Positions 18,787 through 29,795 of a stretch of 64,000 bases of DNA are shown piece by piece. Position 1 is the first letter of the stretch. Every line of letters begins with the position of its first letter. Location of the stretch: positions 988,001 to 1,052,000 of the forward strand of contig NZ_CP129118.1 of assembly GCF_033304615.1 (NCBI RefSeq), read 5' to 3'. Position numbers and translations under genes: made by a program. The notes under the pieces are model-generated. The model was not told the origin of the DNA. It searched no databases and worked only from the letters and a program-made list of their open reading frames with translations. This DNA is from Sporosarcina oncorhynchi (GTDB lineage: Bacteria > Bacillota > Bacilli > Bacillales_A > Planococcaceae).

Positions 18787-20928
18787 ATGAGAATGGACAG
18801 TACACAGGAAGACCAACGTACACCGCTTGAGCAATTTGGACGGAATCTTGTAGAAGATGTGAAAAACGGTAAAATGGATCCCGTCATTGGCCGGGATGAA
18901 GAAATCCGAAATGTTGTTCGAATTTTATCAAGAAAAACGAAGAACAATCCGGTCCTAATCGGTGAGCCGGGTGTCGGTAAAACGGCGATTGTCGAAGGGC
19001 TTGCACAACGTATTGTCAAAGGTGACGTTCCTGAAGGCTTAAAAGACCGTCAAATTTTCGAGTTGGATATGAGCTCATTGATCGCGGGTGCTAAATACCG
19101 CGGAGAATTTGAAGAACGATTAAAAGGTGTTCTGAAGCAAGTGAAGGACAGTGATGGAGAAATCATCCTTTTCATCGATGAAATCCATACAATCGTTGGA
19201 GCCGGTAAGACGGAAGGCGCGATGGATGCCGGCAATATGCTAAAACCGATGCTTGCGAGAGGCGAACTGTATTGTATCGGTGCGACAACACTCGATGAAT
19301 ACCGCATGTATATCGAAAAGGATCCTGCATTGGAGCGTCGTTTCCAACAGGTGCTTGTACGTGAGCCGTCAGTCGAAGATACGATTTCAATTTTACGTGG
19401 TTTAAAAGAGCGTTTTGAACTGCATCACGGTGTACGTATTCATGACCGTGCATTGGTGGCAGCGGCGACATTATCTGACCGTTATTTGACAGAACGATTC
19501 ATGCCGGACAAAGCGATCGACTTAATGGATGAGGCAAGTGCGATGATTCGTACCGAAATAGACTCTATGCCGCAAGAATTGGATTCTGTCACACGCAGAA
19601 TCATGCAACTTGAAATTGAGGAACAGGCACTCCGAAAAGAAAAGGATGCCATTAGTCAGACGCGGCTAGAAACGTTGCGTATCGAATTGCAGGAGTTAAA
19701 AGATTCTTCTGCAGACATGCGTGAACAATGGAACAAAGAAAAAGAAGCATTAAAAGGAATCCAAGCTAAACGTGAAGATTTAGATCGCTATAAGCGGGAA
19801 TTGGAAGATGCCCAAAATCGGTCCGATTTGAACAAAGCGGCTGAATTGCAATACGGTAAAATTCCTAACTTGGAGAAAGAGCTTCATGAACTGGAAGCTT
19901 TGTTGAAAAGCAATGACGATAGCCGGTTGCTGCGGGAAGAAGTGACCGAAGACGAAATCGCGATGATTGTTGCACGATGGACTGGCATTCCAGTAACGAA
20001 ACTTGTCGAAGGTGAACGCGATAAACTGCTCAGATTGCGTGAAACATTGGAAGAACGGGTCATTGGCCAAGACGATGCCGTTCAGCTCGTCACGGAAGCT
20101 GTCTGGCGTGCCCGCTCAGGCATTAAAGATCCGAACAAGCCAATCGGTTCGTTTTTGTTTCTTGGTCCGACAGGTGTCGGTAAAACGGAACTTGCCAAAA
20201 CATTGGCTGCAACATTATTTGATTCCGAAGATCATTTCATCCGCATCGACATGTCCGAATACATGGAGAAACATAGCGTCTCCCGCCTCGTCGGTGCACC
20301 TCCAGGCTATATCGGTTATGAAGAGGGTGGACAATTGACGGAAGCCGTCCGCAGGAATCCCTACTCTGTCGTACTGTTAGATGAAATTGAAAAAGCGCAT
20401 CCTGATGTCTCCAATATTTTGCTTCAAATTCTAGATGACGGTCGCATTACGGATAGTCAGGGAAGACTCGTCAACTTCACGAATACCGTCGTCATCATGA
20501 CATCCAATATTGGCTCCGCTTATTTACTCAAAGGACAATTTGATTCTGATGAGCACGCAGCCGAAGATCTAGTCATGGCTGAATTACGAAGCCATTTTAA
20601 ACCTGAACTATTGAACCGGATGGACGACATTATCATCTTCCATTCATTATCAGGCAACACATTCAGCTTGATTGCCCGTAAAATGCTAGAAGACCTCGTT
20701 AAGCGCGTTGACGAGCAAGACATTGACCTCACTTACACAGACGATGTTCTTGACTGGATCGTCCAGGAAGGAACAGACGCCGATTTTGGCGCAAGACCAT
20801 TGAAGCGATTCATCCAGCGCTACATCGAAACAGCCGTAGCGAAAGAAATCATCAAAGGAGACCTGCTGGAAGGACAAAAATTGATGCTTTCTATGATTGA
20901 TGGGCAACTGCAAGTGATAAAAAGCTGA
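18787..20928 (+). CDS. clpB: ClpB-type disaggregase lacking the N-terminal domain
   Basis: This 713-aa AAA+ protein begins at NBD1: [22 protein letters not shown], Walker A GEPGVGKT (59-66) and FIDEIHT. The ClpB middle coiled coil follows ([15 protein letters not shown]... to about residue 390), then NBD2 with GPTGVGKT (460-467). It has no IGF/L ClpP-docking loop and no zinc finger, so it is ClpB, not ClpC or ClpE. Full ClpB has ~150 extra N-terminal residues; only 149 nt separate it from yitW, so no remnant fits. ATG 18787 follows SD GAGGTGA by 6 nt. A CtsR box sits in the promoter. Confidence 0.88.
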   Translation: MRMDSTQEDQRTPLEQFGRNLVEDVKNGKMDPVIGRDEEIRNVVRILSRKTKNNPVLIGEPGVGKTAIVEGLAQRIVKGDVPEGLKDRQIFELDMSSLIAGAKYRGEFEERLKGVLKQVKDSDGEIILFIDEIHTIVGAGKTEGAMDAGNMLKPMLARGELYCIGATTLDEYRMYIEKDPALERRFQQVLVREPSVEDTISILRGLKERFELHHGVRIHDRALVAAATLSDRYLTERFMPDKAIDLMDEASAMIRTEIDSMPQELDSVTRRIMQLEIEEQALRKEKDAISQTRLETLRIELQELKDSSADMREQWNKEKEALKGIQAKREDLDRYKRELEDAQNRSDLNKAAELQYGKIPNLEKELHELEALLKSNDDSRLLREEVTEDEIAMIVARWTGIPVTKLVEGERDKLLRLRETLEERVIGQDDAVQLVTEAVWRARSGIKDPNKPIGSFLFLGPTGVGKTELAKTLAATLFDSEDHFIRIDMSEYMEKHSVSRLVGAPPGYIGYEEGGQLTEAVRRNPYSVVLLDEIEKAHPDVSNILLQILDDGRITDSQGRLVNFTNTVVIMTSNIGSAYLLKGQFDSDEHAAEDLVMAELRSHFKPELLNRMDDIIIFHSLSGNTFSLIARKMLEDLVKRVDEQDIDLTYTDDVLDWIVQEGTDADFGARPLKRFIQRYIETAVAKEIIKGDLLEGQKLMLSMIDGQLQVIKS

Positions 20929-20935
20929 GAAAATG

Positions 20936-20984
20936 AAAAACCGCTGCACCAGTCGGATGTGAAGACTGGCGTAGCGGTTTTTTT
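20936..20984 (+). terminator. Terminator of clpB
   Basis: AAACCGCT...AGCGGTTT forms the stem, with an inner CCAGTC/GACTGG extension and a T-run. Confidence 0.85.
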
Positions 20985-21046
20985 ATGTACTTTTGTACTT
21001 GTAACGGTATGTTGATAGATTTGGCGAGCCATACAACACATCATAC

Positions 21047-21075
21047 AAAAAACCGCCCCAATGAAAGGACGGTTT
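21047..21075 (-). terminator. Terminator of the DUF2929 gene
   Basis: On the minus strand AAACCGTCC pairs with GGGCGGTTT and is followed by T. Confidence 0.75.
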
Positions 21076-21083
21076 CCGTATAA

Positions 21084-21269
21084 TTAAAGATCTGCTACTT
21101 CTCCATCTGGAATAATTGCTGAAATCACAATTATCATCACACCAAGTGCAACCGATGCGACAATTCCAGCCATAAAGTCAAACGTTGGAATGCCGGCAAT
21201 CGATCCAGCAACATAGTTCAACATCGTCACTAGGAAGAATGCCCAGACAAATGCCATAATATATTTCAT
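21084..21269 (-). CDS. DUF2929 (YjzD-like) small membrane protein
   Basis: This 61-aa protein has two hydrophobic helices separated by IAGIPTFDF and an acidic tail (PDGEVADL), as in the DUF2929 family found near fabH in Bacillus. The function is unknown. ATG 21269 (MKYIMAF) lies 5 nt after SD AGAGGTGA; an upstream GTG overlaps the SD and is rejected. Confidence 0.82.
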   Translation of the reverse strand: MKYIMAFVWAFFLVTMLNYVAGSIAGIPTFDFMAGIVASVALGVMIIVISAIIPDGEVADL

Positions 21270-21380
21270 CAGAATCACCTCTACATAACTATTTCATCAT
21301 TCATCATACCATAGCACAACTAAGCAATAAACTAAATTATGCATCCATCCTATATTGTTTGGCTAAATCGTGTCCGTATG

Positions 21381-21409
21381 TTGAAAAAAAACGTCAACTC
21401 TTCTATAAT
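21381..21409 (+). promoter_or_regulatory. Sigma-A promoter of fabH
   Basis: TTGAAA (21381-21386), a 17-nt spacer and TATAAT (21404-21409). Confidence 0.8.
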
Positions 21410-21425
21410 TAACACCAGGTACTAA
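21409..21425 (+). promoter_or_regulatory. FapR operator
   Basis: TTAACACCAGGTACTAA is a 17-bp imperfect palindrome. The right half GGTACTAA matches the FapR consensus (TTAGTACC-N-GGTACTAA) perfectly and the left half has two mismatches. It begins at the last base of the -10 box. FapR with malonyl-CoA controls fatty acid genes in Bacillales. Confidence 0.8.
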
Positions 21426-21455
21426 TAATAGATAATAAGGAACGGGGTATGTGAA

Positions 21456-22388
21456 ATGAATGTAGGGATTATAGGCATCGGGAAATATGTTCCGCCGCAT
21501 ATTGTCACGAATAAAGACTTAGAAGCACGCATGGATACGACAGATGAATGGATCCGTACACGTACAGGCATTGAAGAACGACGGATAGCGGACGCTGATA
21601 CAGATACATCAGACATGGCTTATCATGCAGCTGTCAGTGCGATAGAGAACTCAGGTCTTCATCATGAAGATATCGATATGATACTCGTAGCAACTGTTAC
21701 AGGCGACAGACGATTCCCATCAGTGGCAACAATGATTCAAGAACGCCTGGGCATCGTTGGCTGTGCGGCAATGGATATTTCGGCGGCATGTGCAGGATTT
21801 ATGTACGGAGTCGTGACGGCGAAACATTTCATCGACGCAGGCACTTATAAAAATATTTTAGTCGTGGGTGTCGAGAAACTTTCAAAAATTACTAATTGGG
21901 AAGACCGTAATACAGCAGTGCTTTTTGGTGATGGTGCTGGTGCTGCAGTTATTAGTGAAGTGAGTGAAGGTCGAGGAATTTTATCGTTTGAACTCGGTGC
22001 TGACGGAAGGGGCGGCAAACATCTGTATCAAGATGAATTCCTTCATATGAACGGCCGTGAAGTATTCAAATTTGCCGTCAGACAGATGGGTGAATCCGCT
22101 GTGAACGTTACTAAAAAAGCAGGTCTGACAACAGATGATGTCGATTACCTTATCCCGCACCAAGCAAATATACGAATTATGGAAGCATCCCGGGAACGTC
22201 TTGGATTGCCTGTTGAGAAAATGTCCAAAACCGTTCATAAATACGGCAATACGTCTGCAGCATCCATTCCGATTTCATTGGTGGATGATTTAGCAGAAGG
22301 TCGCGTGAAAGATGATGACATTATTGTTCTTGTCGGATTCGGCGGAGGACTTACTTGGGGTGCCCTTTGTATTAAATGGGGAAAATAA
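21456..22388 (+). CDS. fabH: 3-oxoacyl-ACP synthase III
   Basis: This 310-aa initiating condensing enzyme joins acyl-CoA primers to malonyl-ACP. The catalytic triad is visible: Cys112 in [10 protein letters not shown], His235 in IPHQANIRI and Asn near 265 in KYGNTSAAS. The C-terminal [10 protein letters not shown] is typical. It is followed by fabF after 145 nt, in which AACCTTTT/AAAAGGTT (about 22425-22467) could form a weak intercistronic hairpin. It is regulated by the FapR box upstream. Confidence 0.97.
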   Translation: MNVGIIGIGKYVPPHIVTNKDLEARMDTTDEWIRTRTGIEERRIADADTDTSDMAYHAAVSAIENSGLHHEDIDMILVATVTGDRRFPSVATMIQERLGIVGCAAMDISAACAGFMYGVVTAKHFIDAGTYKNILVVGVEKLSKITNWEDRNTAVLFGDGAGAAVISEVSEGRGILSFELGADGRGGKHLYQDEFLHMNGREVFKFAVRQMGESAVNVTKKAGLTTDDVDYLIPHQANIRIMEASRERLGLPVEKMSKTVHKYGNTSAASIPISLVDDLAEGRVKDDDIIVLVGFGGGLTWGALCIKWGK

Positions 22389-22533
22389 TTGGTTAATGCT
22401 ATATAATGTATAAGGATATGAAAACCTTTTGTTATTCTGATTGGCTAAGATTGTCTAAAAGGTTATAGTTTTGATGAAAATAACGATATTCAATTGATAA
22501 TAATGAGATGGTAAATGAAGGGGAGATTTTAGA

Positions 22534-23769
22534 ATGGAAAAACGTCGTGTTGTCGTCACAGGAGTCGGAGCTGTATCGCCGGTTGGTAATTCTGCAGAAG
22601 AATCTTGGGAAGCGGTATTGGCTGGAAAGTCCGGAATTGGCCCGCTTACAAGATTGGACAGTGATCAGTTTCCGGTGAAAGTGGCAGCAGAAGTGAAAGA
22701 TTTTGATATTGAAACGTATTTATCACGAAAAGATGCTCGCAAAATGGATCGCTTTACGCATTATGCAATGGCAGCATCCATTATGGCGATGAAAGACGCT
22801 AATCTGGAGTTGGATGAAGAAACAGGTCTGCGGACAGGTGTATGGATCGGTTCAGGTATCGGTGGAATGGAAACGCATGAACAACAGTTCAAGATTTTCA
22901 TGGAAAAAGGCTATCGACGTGTGAGTCCATTCTTCGTACCGATGATGATTCCTGACATGGCATCCGGTCAAGTATCCATCCATTTTGGCGCAAAAGGCAT
23001 CAACTCATGTACGGTCACTGCTTGTGCATCGGGAACGAATTCAATTGGTGATGCATTTGAAGTCATCAAACGGGGAGACGCAGATGTTATGATCACGGGC
23101 GGTGCTGAAGCGCCAATTACAACGATGTCAGTGGCAGGCTTTTGTTCAAACACAGCATTGTCGTTGAACCCGGATCCTGCAACAGCTTCACGTCCTTTTG
23201 ATAAAGAGCGCGATGGGTTTGTCATCGGAGAAGGTGCTGGTATCCTAATCCTTGAAGAATATGAACATGCGGTAAAGCGCGGAGCAAAAATCTATGCGGA
23301 GCTAGTCGGTTATGGTTCTACAGGAGACGCTCATCATATTACAGCTCCAGCACCAGAAGGCGAAGGTGGAGCGCGTGCAATGATTCAGGCGCTGGAAGAA
23401 GCAGAAATTTCTCCGGACAAAATCGATTATATTAACGCACACGGGACAAGTACGCCTTATAATGATTTATTCGAAACAATGGCAGCTAAGACGGTCTTTG
23501 GCGAACACGCATACAAACTTGCGATGAGCTCGACGAAATCGATGACAGGCCATCTCCTTGGCGCTGCAGGTGGACTTGAAGCGATCTTCACAGTGAAAGC
23601 ACTGGAAGAAGGAATTTTGCCACCGACAATGAATTATGTAAATGCGGATCCCGATTGTGATTTGGATTATGTGCCGAATGAAGCTAGAAAAGCCGAAATC
23701 CATTATGCAATGAGTAATTCACTCGGTTTCGGTGGTCATAATGCATCCCTTGTTTTCAAGAAAATCTAA
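22534..23769 (+). CDS. fabF: 3-oxoacyl-ACP synthase II
   Basis: This 411-aa elongating condensing enzyme has the KAS I/II triad Cys164 (TACASGTNS), His in [11 protein letters not shown] near residue 304 and His in [10 protein letters not shown] near 340, plus the terminal [14 protein letters not shown]. It extends acyl-ACP with malonyl-ACP. SD AAGGGGAG precedes the ATG. It likely shares the fabH promoter. Confidence 0.97.
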   Translation: MEKRRVVVTGVGAVSPVGNSAEESWEAVLAGKSGIGPLTRLDSDQFPVKVAAEVKDFDIETYLSRKDARKMDRFTHYAMAASIMAMKDANLELDEETGLRTGVWIGSGIGGMETHEQQFKIFMEKGYRRVSPFFVPMMIPDMASGQVSIHFGAKGINSCTVTACASGTNSIGDAFEVIKRGDADVMITGGAEAPITTMSVAGFCSNTALSLNPDPATASRPFDKERDGFVIGEGAGILILEEYEHAVKRGAKIYAELVGYGSTGDAHHITAPAPEGEGGARAMIQALEEAEISPDKIDYINAHGTSTPYNDLFETMAAKTVFGEHAYKLAMSSTKSMTGHLLGAAGGLEAIFTVKALEEGILPPTMNYVNADPDCDLDYVPNEARKAEIHYAMSNSLGFGGHNASLVFKKI

Positions 23770-23802
23770 TCTACCAATAGATACCTTAAAATAGCAAATA
23801 GG

Positions 23803-23842
23803 AAAGCTCCCCTTTTGGACATTCTAAAAGGGGAGCTTTCAT
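23803..23842 (+). terminator. Terminator of fabHF
   Basis: A perfect stem AAAGCTCCCCTTTT/AAAAGGGGAGCTTT is followed by a short T-rich stretch. Confidence 0.85.
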
Positions 23843-23877
23843 TCATATAGTGGACGAAAAGCAAAAGGGCGATGTAT

Positions 23878-25438
<1,561 letters not shown>

Positions 25439-25491
25439 CTATTCAATCGTTTTTCCCTTTGCTAGAATGTATGATAGAGAGGAAGTGCATT

Positions 25492-26697
25492 ATGAAAAAG
25501 ATGAAATTTATCAGCTCCTTATTACTTGCTGGAGCGATTGCTATACCGCAAGTTGCGCAAGCTGAAGAGTCAGTTTCGACTATTGAATTTGCTGAACGTA
25601 CATATGGATTTGAAATGATCGAAGAACAACTGGTAGCAAGTTCCAAACTATACCGATATGATTCCGGTTTAACATTCGACTATCCGGATGCGGTTAGAGG
25701 AATCTACGTGACGGGTCATTCTGCGGGCGGTGCGAGATTTGAACGCTTATTGAAATTACTGAATACAACCGATTTGAATGCTATGGTTATCGATATTAAG
25801 GATGATTACGGAAACCTGACATATAAACCTGGCGAGGATTCCAAGTTTTTTGGGAGTGAAATCGGAAAACCGTACATAAAAGATCCACATCAAATGCTCG
25901 AAACACTTGAAGCTGAGAAAGTATATCCAATAGCGAGAATTGTCGTCTTCAAAGATAGTGTTTTGGCGGAGCAGAAACCAGAACTTTCATTCATGGATGG
26001 CAATGAAGTTTGGAAAAATGGCAGGGGAGAAGCTTTTGTCAATCCGTTTATGAAAGAAGTATGGGATCATAATATCGACATTGCAATTGAAGCTGCTAAA
26101 ATGGGCTTCCAGGAAATTCAATTTGACTATGTGCGTTTCCCTGAAGGATTTGAAAAACGTCACGACACACTCAAATTTTCGATGGATGACTATACAGATT
26201 CAGATCTGGATCCAGTTCAACGAAGAGTTGAAGCCGTCACGGATTTTGTAGCTTATGCAAAAGAACAACTGAAACCATATGATGTAGACGTTTCAGTCGA
26301 TATATTCGGTTATTCTGCAACATTGCCGGAAGCGCCTGGAATCGGCCAGAACTTCTCTAAAATTTCGGAGAATGTGGATGTTATTTCTTCTATGATTTAT
26401 CCGAGTCACTGGACATCGTATTTTGGAATCGCGAAACCGGATCTTGAGCCATACAAACTTGTCGCTGAATATGCGAAAGTTGAAAATGCAAAACTTGGTG
26501 AATTAGAAAATCCGCCTATTTCACGCCCGTGGTTGCAAGATTTCAGCGCACCTTGGTTAGGATCTGGCAATTTCCTTCGATACGGTAAAAACGAAGTAGA
26601 AGCTCAAATTAAAGCATTGAAAGACAATGGAATCGATGAATATCTTTTATGGAATGCTGGAAATAATTACACAGAAGGCGTCAATTTTAAACAATGA
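25492..26697 (+). CDS. Secreted putative glycoside hydrolase (DUF4015)
   Basis: This 401-aa protein has a signal peptide (MKKMKFISSLLLAGAIAIPQ, AQA cleavage near 24) and a DUF4015-type TIM-barrel domain: RGIYVTGHSAGG near residue 73, MVIDIKDDYGNLTY, EIQFDYVRFPEG and MIYPSHW. The acidic residues of IDIKDD and QFDYVRFPE are candidate active-site residues by family analogy. The substrate is unknown, possibly an envelope polysaccharide. ATG 25492 follows SD AGAGGAAG. Confidence 0.82.
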   Translation: MKKMKFISSLLLAGAIAIPQVAQAEESVSTIEFAERTYGFEMIEEQLVASSKLYRYDSGLTFDYPDAVRGIYVTGHSAGGARFERLLKLLNTTDLNAMVIDIKDDYGNLTYKPGEDSKFFGSEIGKPYIKDPHQMLETLEAEKVYPIARIVVFKDSVLAEQKPELSFMDGNEVWKNGRGEAFVNPFMKEVWDHNIDIAIEAAKMGFQEIQFDYVRFPEGFEKRHDTLKFSMDDYTDSDLDPVQRRVEAVTDFVAYAKEQLKPYDVDVSVDIFGYSATLPEAPGIGQNFSKISENVDVISSMIYPSHWTSYFGIAKPDLEPYKLVAEYAKVENAKLGELENPPISRPWLQDFSAPWLGSGNFLRYGKNEVEAQIKALKDNGIDEYLLWNAGNNYTEGVNFKQ

Positions 26698-26703
26698 TAC
26701 TCA

Positions 26704-26738
26704 TTTCCGGGAGATATATACGTTTCCCGGAAATTTTT
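26704..26738 (+). terminator. Terminator of the DUF4015 gene
   Basis: Stem TTTCCGGG/CCCGGAAA is followed by TTTTT. From here to 27076 there is no gene; the stretch holds the spx control region. Confidence 0.8.
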
Positions 26739-26960
26739 CTGCGTTTTATGAAACTTTTTCCTATGCTATTTCGTACTACTGTATAAGGAACAAAAATTCT
26801 AAATGAGAAAATCTTTTTTGAAATGAAGATGTTTATAAAAATATTCCAGCGGGTATAGTACTACAAGGAATATAAAACAGATCTTAATTCGTTATAAACT
26901 CAATAATATTGCGGAAATGTGACAATGTAGAACCACTTTTCACTTTGTTGTTAAAAAGTG

Positions 26961-26989
26961 TATTCATTGAGAATGAATATGTGTATAAT
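26961..26989 (+). promoter_or_regulatory. spx promoter region with a perfect palindrome
   Basis: TATAAT at 26984-26989 is a strong -10 box. The -35/spacer segment is occupied by a perfect 8+3+8 palindrome, TATTCATTGAGAATGAATA (26961-26979), a likely operator. No good -35 hexamer exists, which suggests activator dependence or an alternative promoter. Confidence 0.5.
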
Positions 26990-27076
26990 AAGAGTTGAGA
27001 ACAGTAATTTAAAATTATTCTAATTTAGTTTTACTAATACAAATTGGGCAAGCAGAATGAAAGGAAGTGTCAGCGA

Positions 27077-27475
27077 ATGGGAGTTACACTATTTACCTCA
27101 CCTAGTTGCACATCATGTAGAAAAGCAAAGGCATGGTTAGAAGAGCATGACATACCATACTCCGAGCGTAATATATTTTCAGAACCATTGAATATTGATG
27201 AAATCAAACAAATTCTCCGCATGACGGAAGATGGTACTGATGAAATTATTTCAACTCGTTCTAAGATTTTCCAAAAACTGAATGTGGATGTTGAAAGTTT
27301 ACCTCTACAACGGTTATATGAATTAATCCAAGAACATCCAGGTCTTTTGAGAAGACCAATCATACTAGATGAAAAAAGACTTCAGGTAGGGTATAATGAA
27401 GATGAAATCAGACGCTTCCTACCGAGAAAAGTTAGGGCCTATCAGCTGCTTGAAGCGCGGCGTATGGTTAACTAA
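27077..27475 (+). CDS. spx: Spx, redox-stress transcriptional regulator
   Basis: This 132-aa ArsC-fold protein is nearly identical to B. subtilis Spx: the thiol switch CTSC near residues 11-14, [19 protein letters not shown] and [19 protein letters not shown]. It binds the RNA polymerase alpha C-terminal domain under thiol stress and is degraded by ClpXP with the adaptor SpxH, also encoded here. ATG 27077 has SD AAAGGAAG. It is monocistronic, with a terminator after it. Confidence 0.97.
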   Translation: MGVTLFTSPSCTSCRKAKAWLEEHDIPYSERNIFSEPLNIDEIKQILRMTEDGTDEIISTRSKIFQKLNVDVESLPLQRLYELIQEHPGLLRRPIILDEKRLQVGYNEDEIRRFLPRKVRAYQLLEARRMVN

Positions 27476-27489
27476 TAGAACAATTAATA

Positions 27490-27541
27490 AAGCTGATAGG
27501 GAGTTGACGGGCGTTTCGCCATGATCCTATCAGCTTTTTTT
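27490..27541 (+). terminator. Terminator of spx
   Basis: Stem AAGCTGATAGG/CCTATCAGCTT is followed by a run of T. The rest of the gap to mecA (27542-27785) holds the mecA promoter and about 140 nt of leader. Confidence 0.85.
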
Positions 27542-27617
27542 ATCCAATTTTGGCGGAATTTCCGTCTAAAAGGTCCATCGAGAAGCGGTTTTTCAAAAAC
27601 ATAAACAATTCTATTCC

Positions 27618-27646
27618 TTGCTTTGCAGGCGGATGTTCTCTACAAT
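27618..27646 (+). promoter_or_regulatory. Promoter of mecA
   Basis: TTGCTT (27618-27623), 17-nt spacer, TACAAT (27641-27646). Confidence 0.65.
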
Positions 27647-27785
27647 TCTAATATCATGAGACCATCTATGAGGAAACCCTTTCAAAAACACGAGGGCGGT
27701 CATATAGTAAGTGTAAGCATTGCAGGATACATGCAAAATAAGAAATGGGCAATTAGCCTGTTCGCAGGGAAGGGAGAGAGTAGGG

Positions 27786-28442
27786 ATGGAAATAGAGCGT
27801 GTCAATGATAATACCGTAAAGTTTTATTTATCGTATGTAGACATAGAGGAACGAGGTTTTACACGGGAAGAAGTGTGGTATAACCGTGATAAAAGCGAAG
27901 AGCTATTCTGGGAAATGATGGACGAAGTGAATGATGAGACCGAGTTTGAAATCGAAGGTCCATTATGGATTCAAGTCCATGCGATGAATAATGGAATTGA
28001 AGTCACCGTTACCCGTGCCCAGTTATCAGATGAAGAAGGTTCTGAGGAAAATTTCGGAATGGTTGATCCACGCAAGCATTATCACCCTGATCCGTCAATG
28101 TTCGAAGATCCCGAAAAGCTTATGAGTGAATTGAATGATGAGCCTGTCATGTGGGATTCCGATATGTTTGTTTTTGATGAGTTTGAAAATCTTATCCAAC
28201 TGTCCAAAAAAGAACTTCCATATGCAGTCGAGACATCTCTCTATTCATTCGAAGATAAATTCTATATGCATGTCATTTTTGATGAAGAGCAGATGACGGA
28301 CGATGATAAATCTGACTACTGCAGCATCGTTTCAGAATATGGCATCGTTTCACAAATAACGATTCATCGATTAGAGGAATACGGTAAAATCATTATCGAC
28401 TCCGATGTTATGTCGACAATTGAAACATTTTTCAGCGAATGA
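27786..28442 (+). CDS. mecA: MecA, ClpC adaptor
   Basis: This 218-aa protein has the MecA N-terminal substrate-binding domain (MEIERVNDNTVKFYLSYVDI), an acidic linker rich in Asp/Glu and the C-terminal ClpC-binding domain (ETSLYSFEDKFYMHVIF, then LEEYGKIII). MecA assembles ClpC hexamers and targets ComK-like substrates. The length equals B. subtilis MecA. ATG 27786 is chosen because it gives the conserved start; an upstream frame has no homology. Confidence 0.95.
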   Translation: MEIERVNDNTVKFYLSYVDIEERGFTREEVWYNRDKSEELFWEMMDEVNDETEFEIEGPLWIQVHAMNNGIEVTVTRAQLSDEEGSEENFGMVDPRKHYHPDPSMFEDPEKLMSELNDEPVMWDSDMFVFDEFENLIQLSKKELPYAVETSLYSFEDKFYMHVIFDEEQMTDDDKSDYCSIVSEYGIVSQITIHRLEEYGKIIIDSDVMSTIETFFSE

Positions 28443-28483
28443 TTTCTGTGAATGATACTTCTTTTCTTTGTTAGATTCATACA

Positions 28484-28523
28484 CCAAGCTGTTTCCTTCC
28501 TTCGGGTGGTAACAGCTTTTTTT
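28484..28523 (+). terminator. Terminator of mecA
   Basis: AAGCTGTT/AACAGCTT stem with inner pairing, then T-run. Confidence 0.8.
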
Positions 28524-28547
28524 GCGGTTTATATTCCTCACGGCAAC

Positions 28548-28576
28548 TTGCCTTTTATTCAGTAAATTCGTATAAT
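28548..28576 (+). promoter_or_regulatory. Promoter of coiA
   Basis: TTGCCT (28548-28553), exactly 17 nt, TATAAT (28571-28576). The predicted transcript starts near 28583, only a base or so before the SD AAAGGAG (28584-28590). Confidence 0.75.
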
Positions 28577-28598
28577 TATCGTGAAAGGAGTGAGTTTC

Positions 28599-29744
28599 AT
28601 ACTAACAGCTAGTTTGAAAGATGGTCAACTTGTCGTCCTTACGGCTGAGCGAGAACGATCGGCTTTACGTGAATGGAGGAGGACGGAACGATTTTACTGT
28701 CCATTATGCCGTAAAGCGGTCCATTTAAAAGTCGGTGATATCGTTATCCCACATTTTGCTCATGAAAAGCGTTCAGCTTGCACACAATCATTCTCTGAAG
28801 GTGAGTCGCCGCAACATCTCAACGGCAAGCGTCTGTTATTCGAATTGTTAAGCGCACGTGCTGAAAAAGTCATCCTGGAACCGGTCATCCAGGAAGTATC
28901 TCAACGGCCAGATTTACTTGTCACAAACGGAGCAATTCAAACCCCTATTGAATTCCAATGCAGTACCATCCCCCTATCACTATTGCAATCACGTACAGAA
29001 GGATTTCGAAGTATCGGCATGGACCCTGAATGGATCTTGCATACACCGAAGAAACTCCTTCATCAACGATACGGCATCGGCGTATTCCAACTTACTAAAT
29101 TTCAAGAGTGGTTTATGACTACTATCCCCCTTGAAAGCCGTTACTTGCTGACGTTTAATCCCCAAACAAAGACATTCCATTATTTTAGCCATTTACTGCA
29201 TGTCGCAGGACAACGTTATATCGGCATACACCAAAGTCTTCCTATACGATTTCAACATTTTCCTTTCGTCTTGCCTAAACCACCTAGTATGGTCGATCTG
29301 ACTGACTATGCAGCTCGCTACAGTTCCATGCGAGAAGATGGATTAAAACAAAGCATCTTATTAAACCGCAAAGGTGTACAAAACCCTTTCCTGAGAAGCT
29401 GTTATGAGTTAAGGACTGTTCCTGTGCAACTTCCACATTGGATAGGGGTGCCAACTACTAAGAGTGAAGCATTCCGGGAAGCGGATTATGAGTGGCAGTT
29501 ACGATTAATTCATTTCATGCGAAGGGAGGGGGTGGCAATCTCTCATATCAGAACGAGGCATTTTGAACGTTTTGTCTATCAATTCTCTGATTCTTCGTCA
29601 GATAAAATAGATGCTTGCCGTGAGTACATTGAATTTCTTATTCAAAAAAAGTTTGGTTTACAGTTGCAGAAAACTGAATGTAAGGAAAATTTGATAATGA
29701 CACTAATTTCAGCGAGATTTCTTGCAAGTAAAGCGCAAAATTGA
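28599..29744 (+). CDS. coiA: CoiA competence protein, apparent AUA start
   Basis: This protein of about 381 residues has the CoiA N-terminal zinc-ribbon-like element (FYCPLCRKAVHLKVG...IPHFAHEK) and a nuclease-like core (QRPDLLV, IEFQCSTIPLSLLQSR). CoiA supports recombination of incoming DNA in competence. Similarity begins at ILTASLKDGQLVVLTAE, where relatives start MLTA; the first codon is ATA at 28599, 8 nt after SD AAAGGAG. GTG at 28581 would lie before or at the predicted transcript start and GTG at 28590 overlaps the SD. The order mecA-coiA-pepF is conserved. Confidence 0.85.
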   Translation: MLTASLKDGQLVVLTAERERSALREWRRTERFYCPLCRKAVHLKVGDIVIPHFAHEKRSACTQSFSEGESPQHLNGKRLLFELLSARAEKVILEPVIQEVSQRPDLLVTNGAIQTPIEFQCSTIPLSLLQSRTEGFRSIGMDPEWILHTPKKLLHQRYGIGVFQLTKFQEWFMTTIPLESRYLLTFNPQTKTFHYFSHLLHVAGQRYIGIHQSLPIRFQHFPFVLPKPPSMVDLTDYAARYSSMREDGLKQSILLNRKGVQNPFLRSCYELRTVPVQLPHWIGVPTTKSEAFREADYEWQLRLIHFMRREGVAISHIRTRHFERFVYQFSDSSSDKIDACREYIEFLIQKKFGLQLQKTECKENLIMTLISARFLASKAQN

Positions 29745-29795
29745 GATAATGAAAAAGATTCGATATACGAAGCAATAGGACAGGGAGGATTTTGA

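Noticed and set aside
18787-20928. ClpC or ClpE identity for the AAA+ gene
   Set aside because: No ClpP-binding IGF/L loop, no zinc finger, and the long middle coiled coil is of ClpB type.
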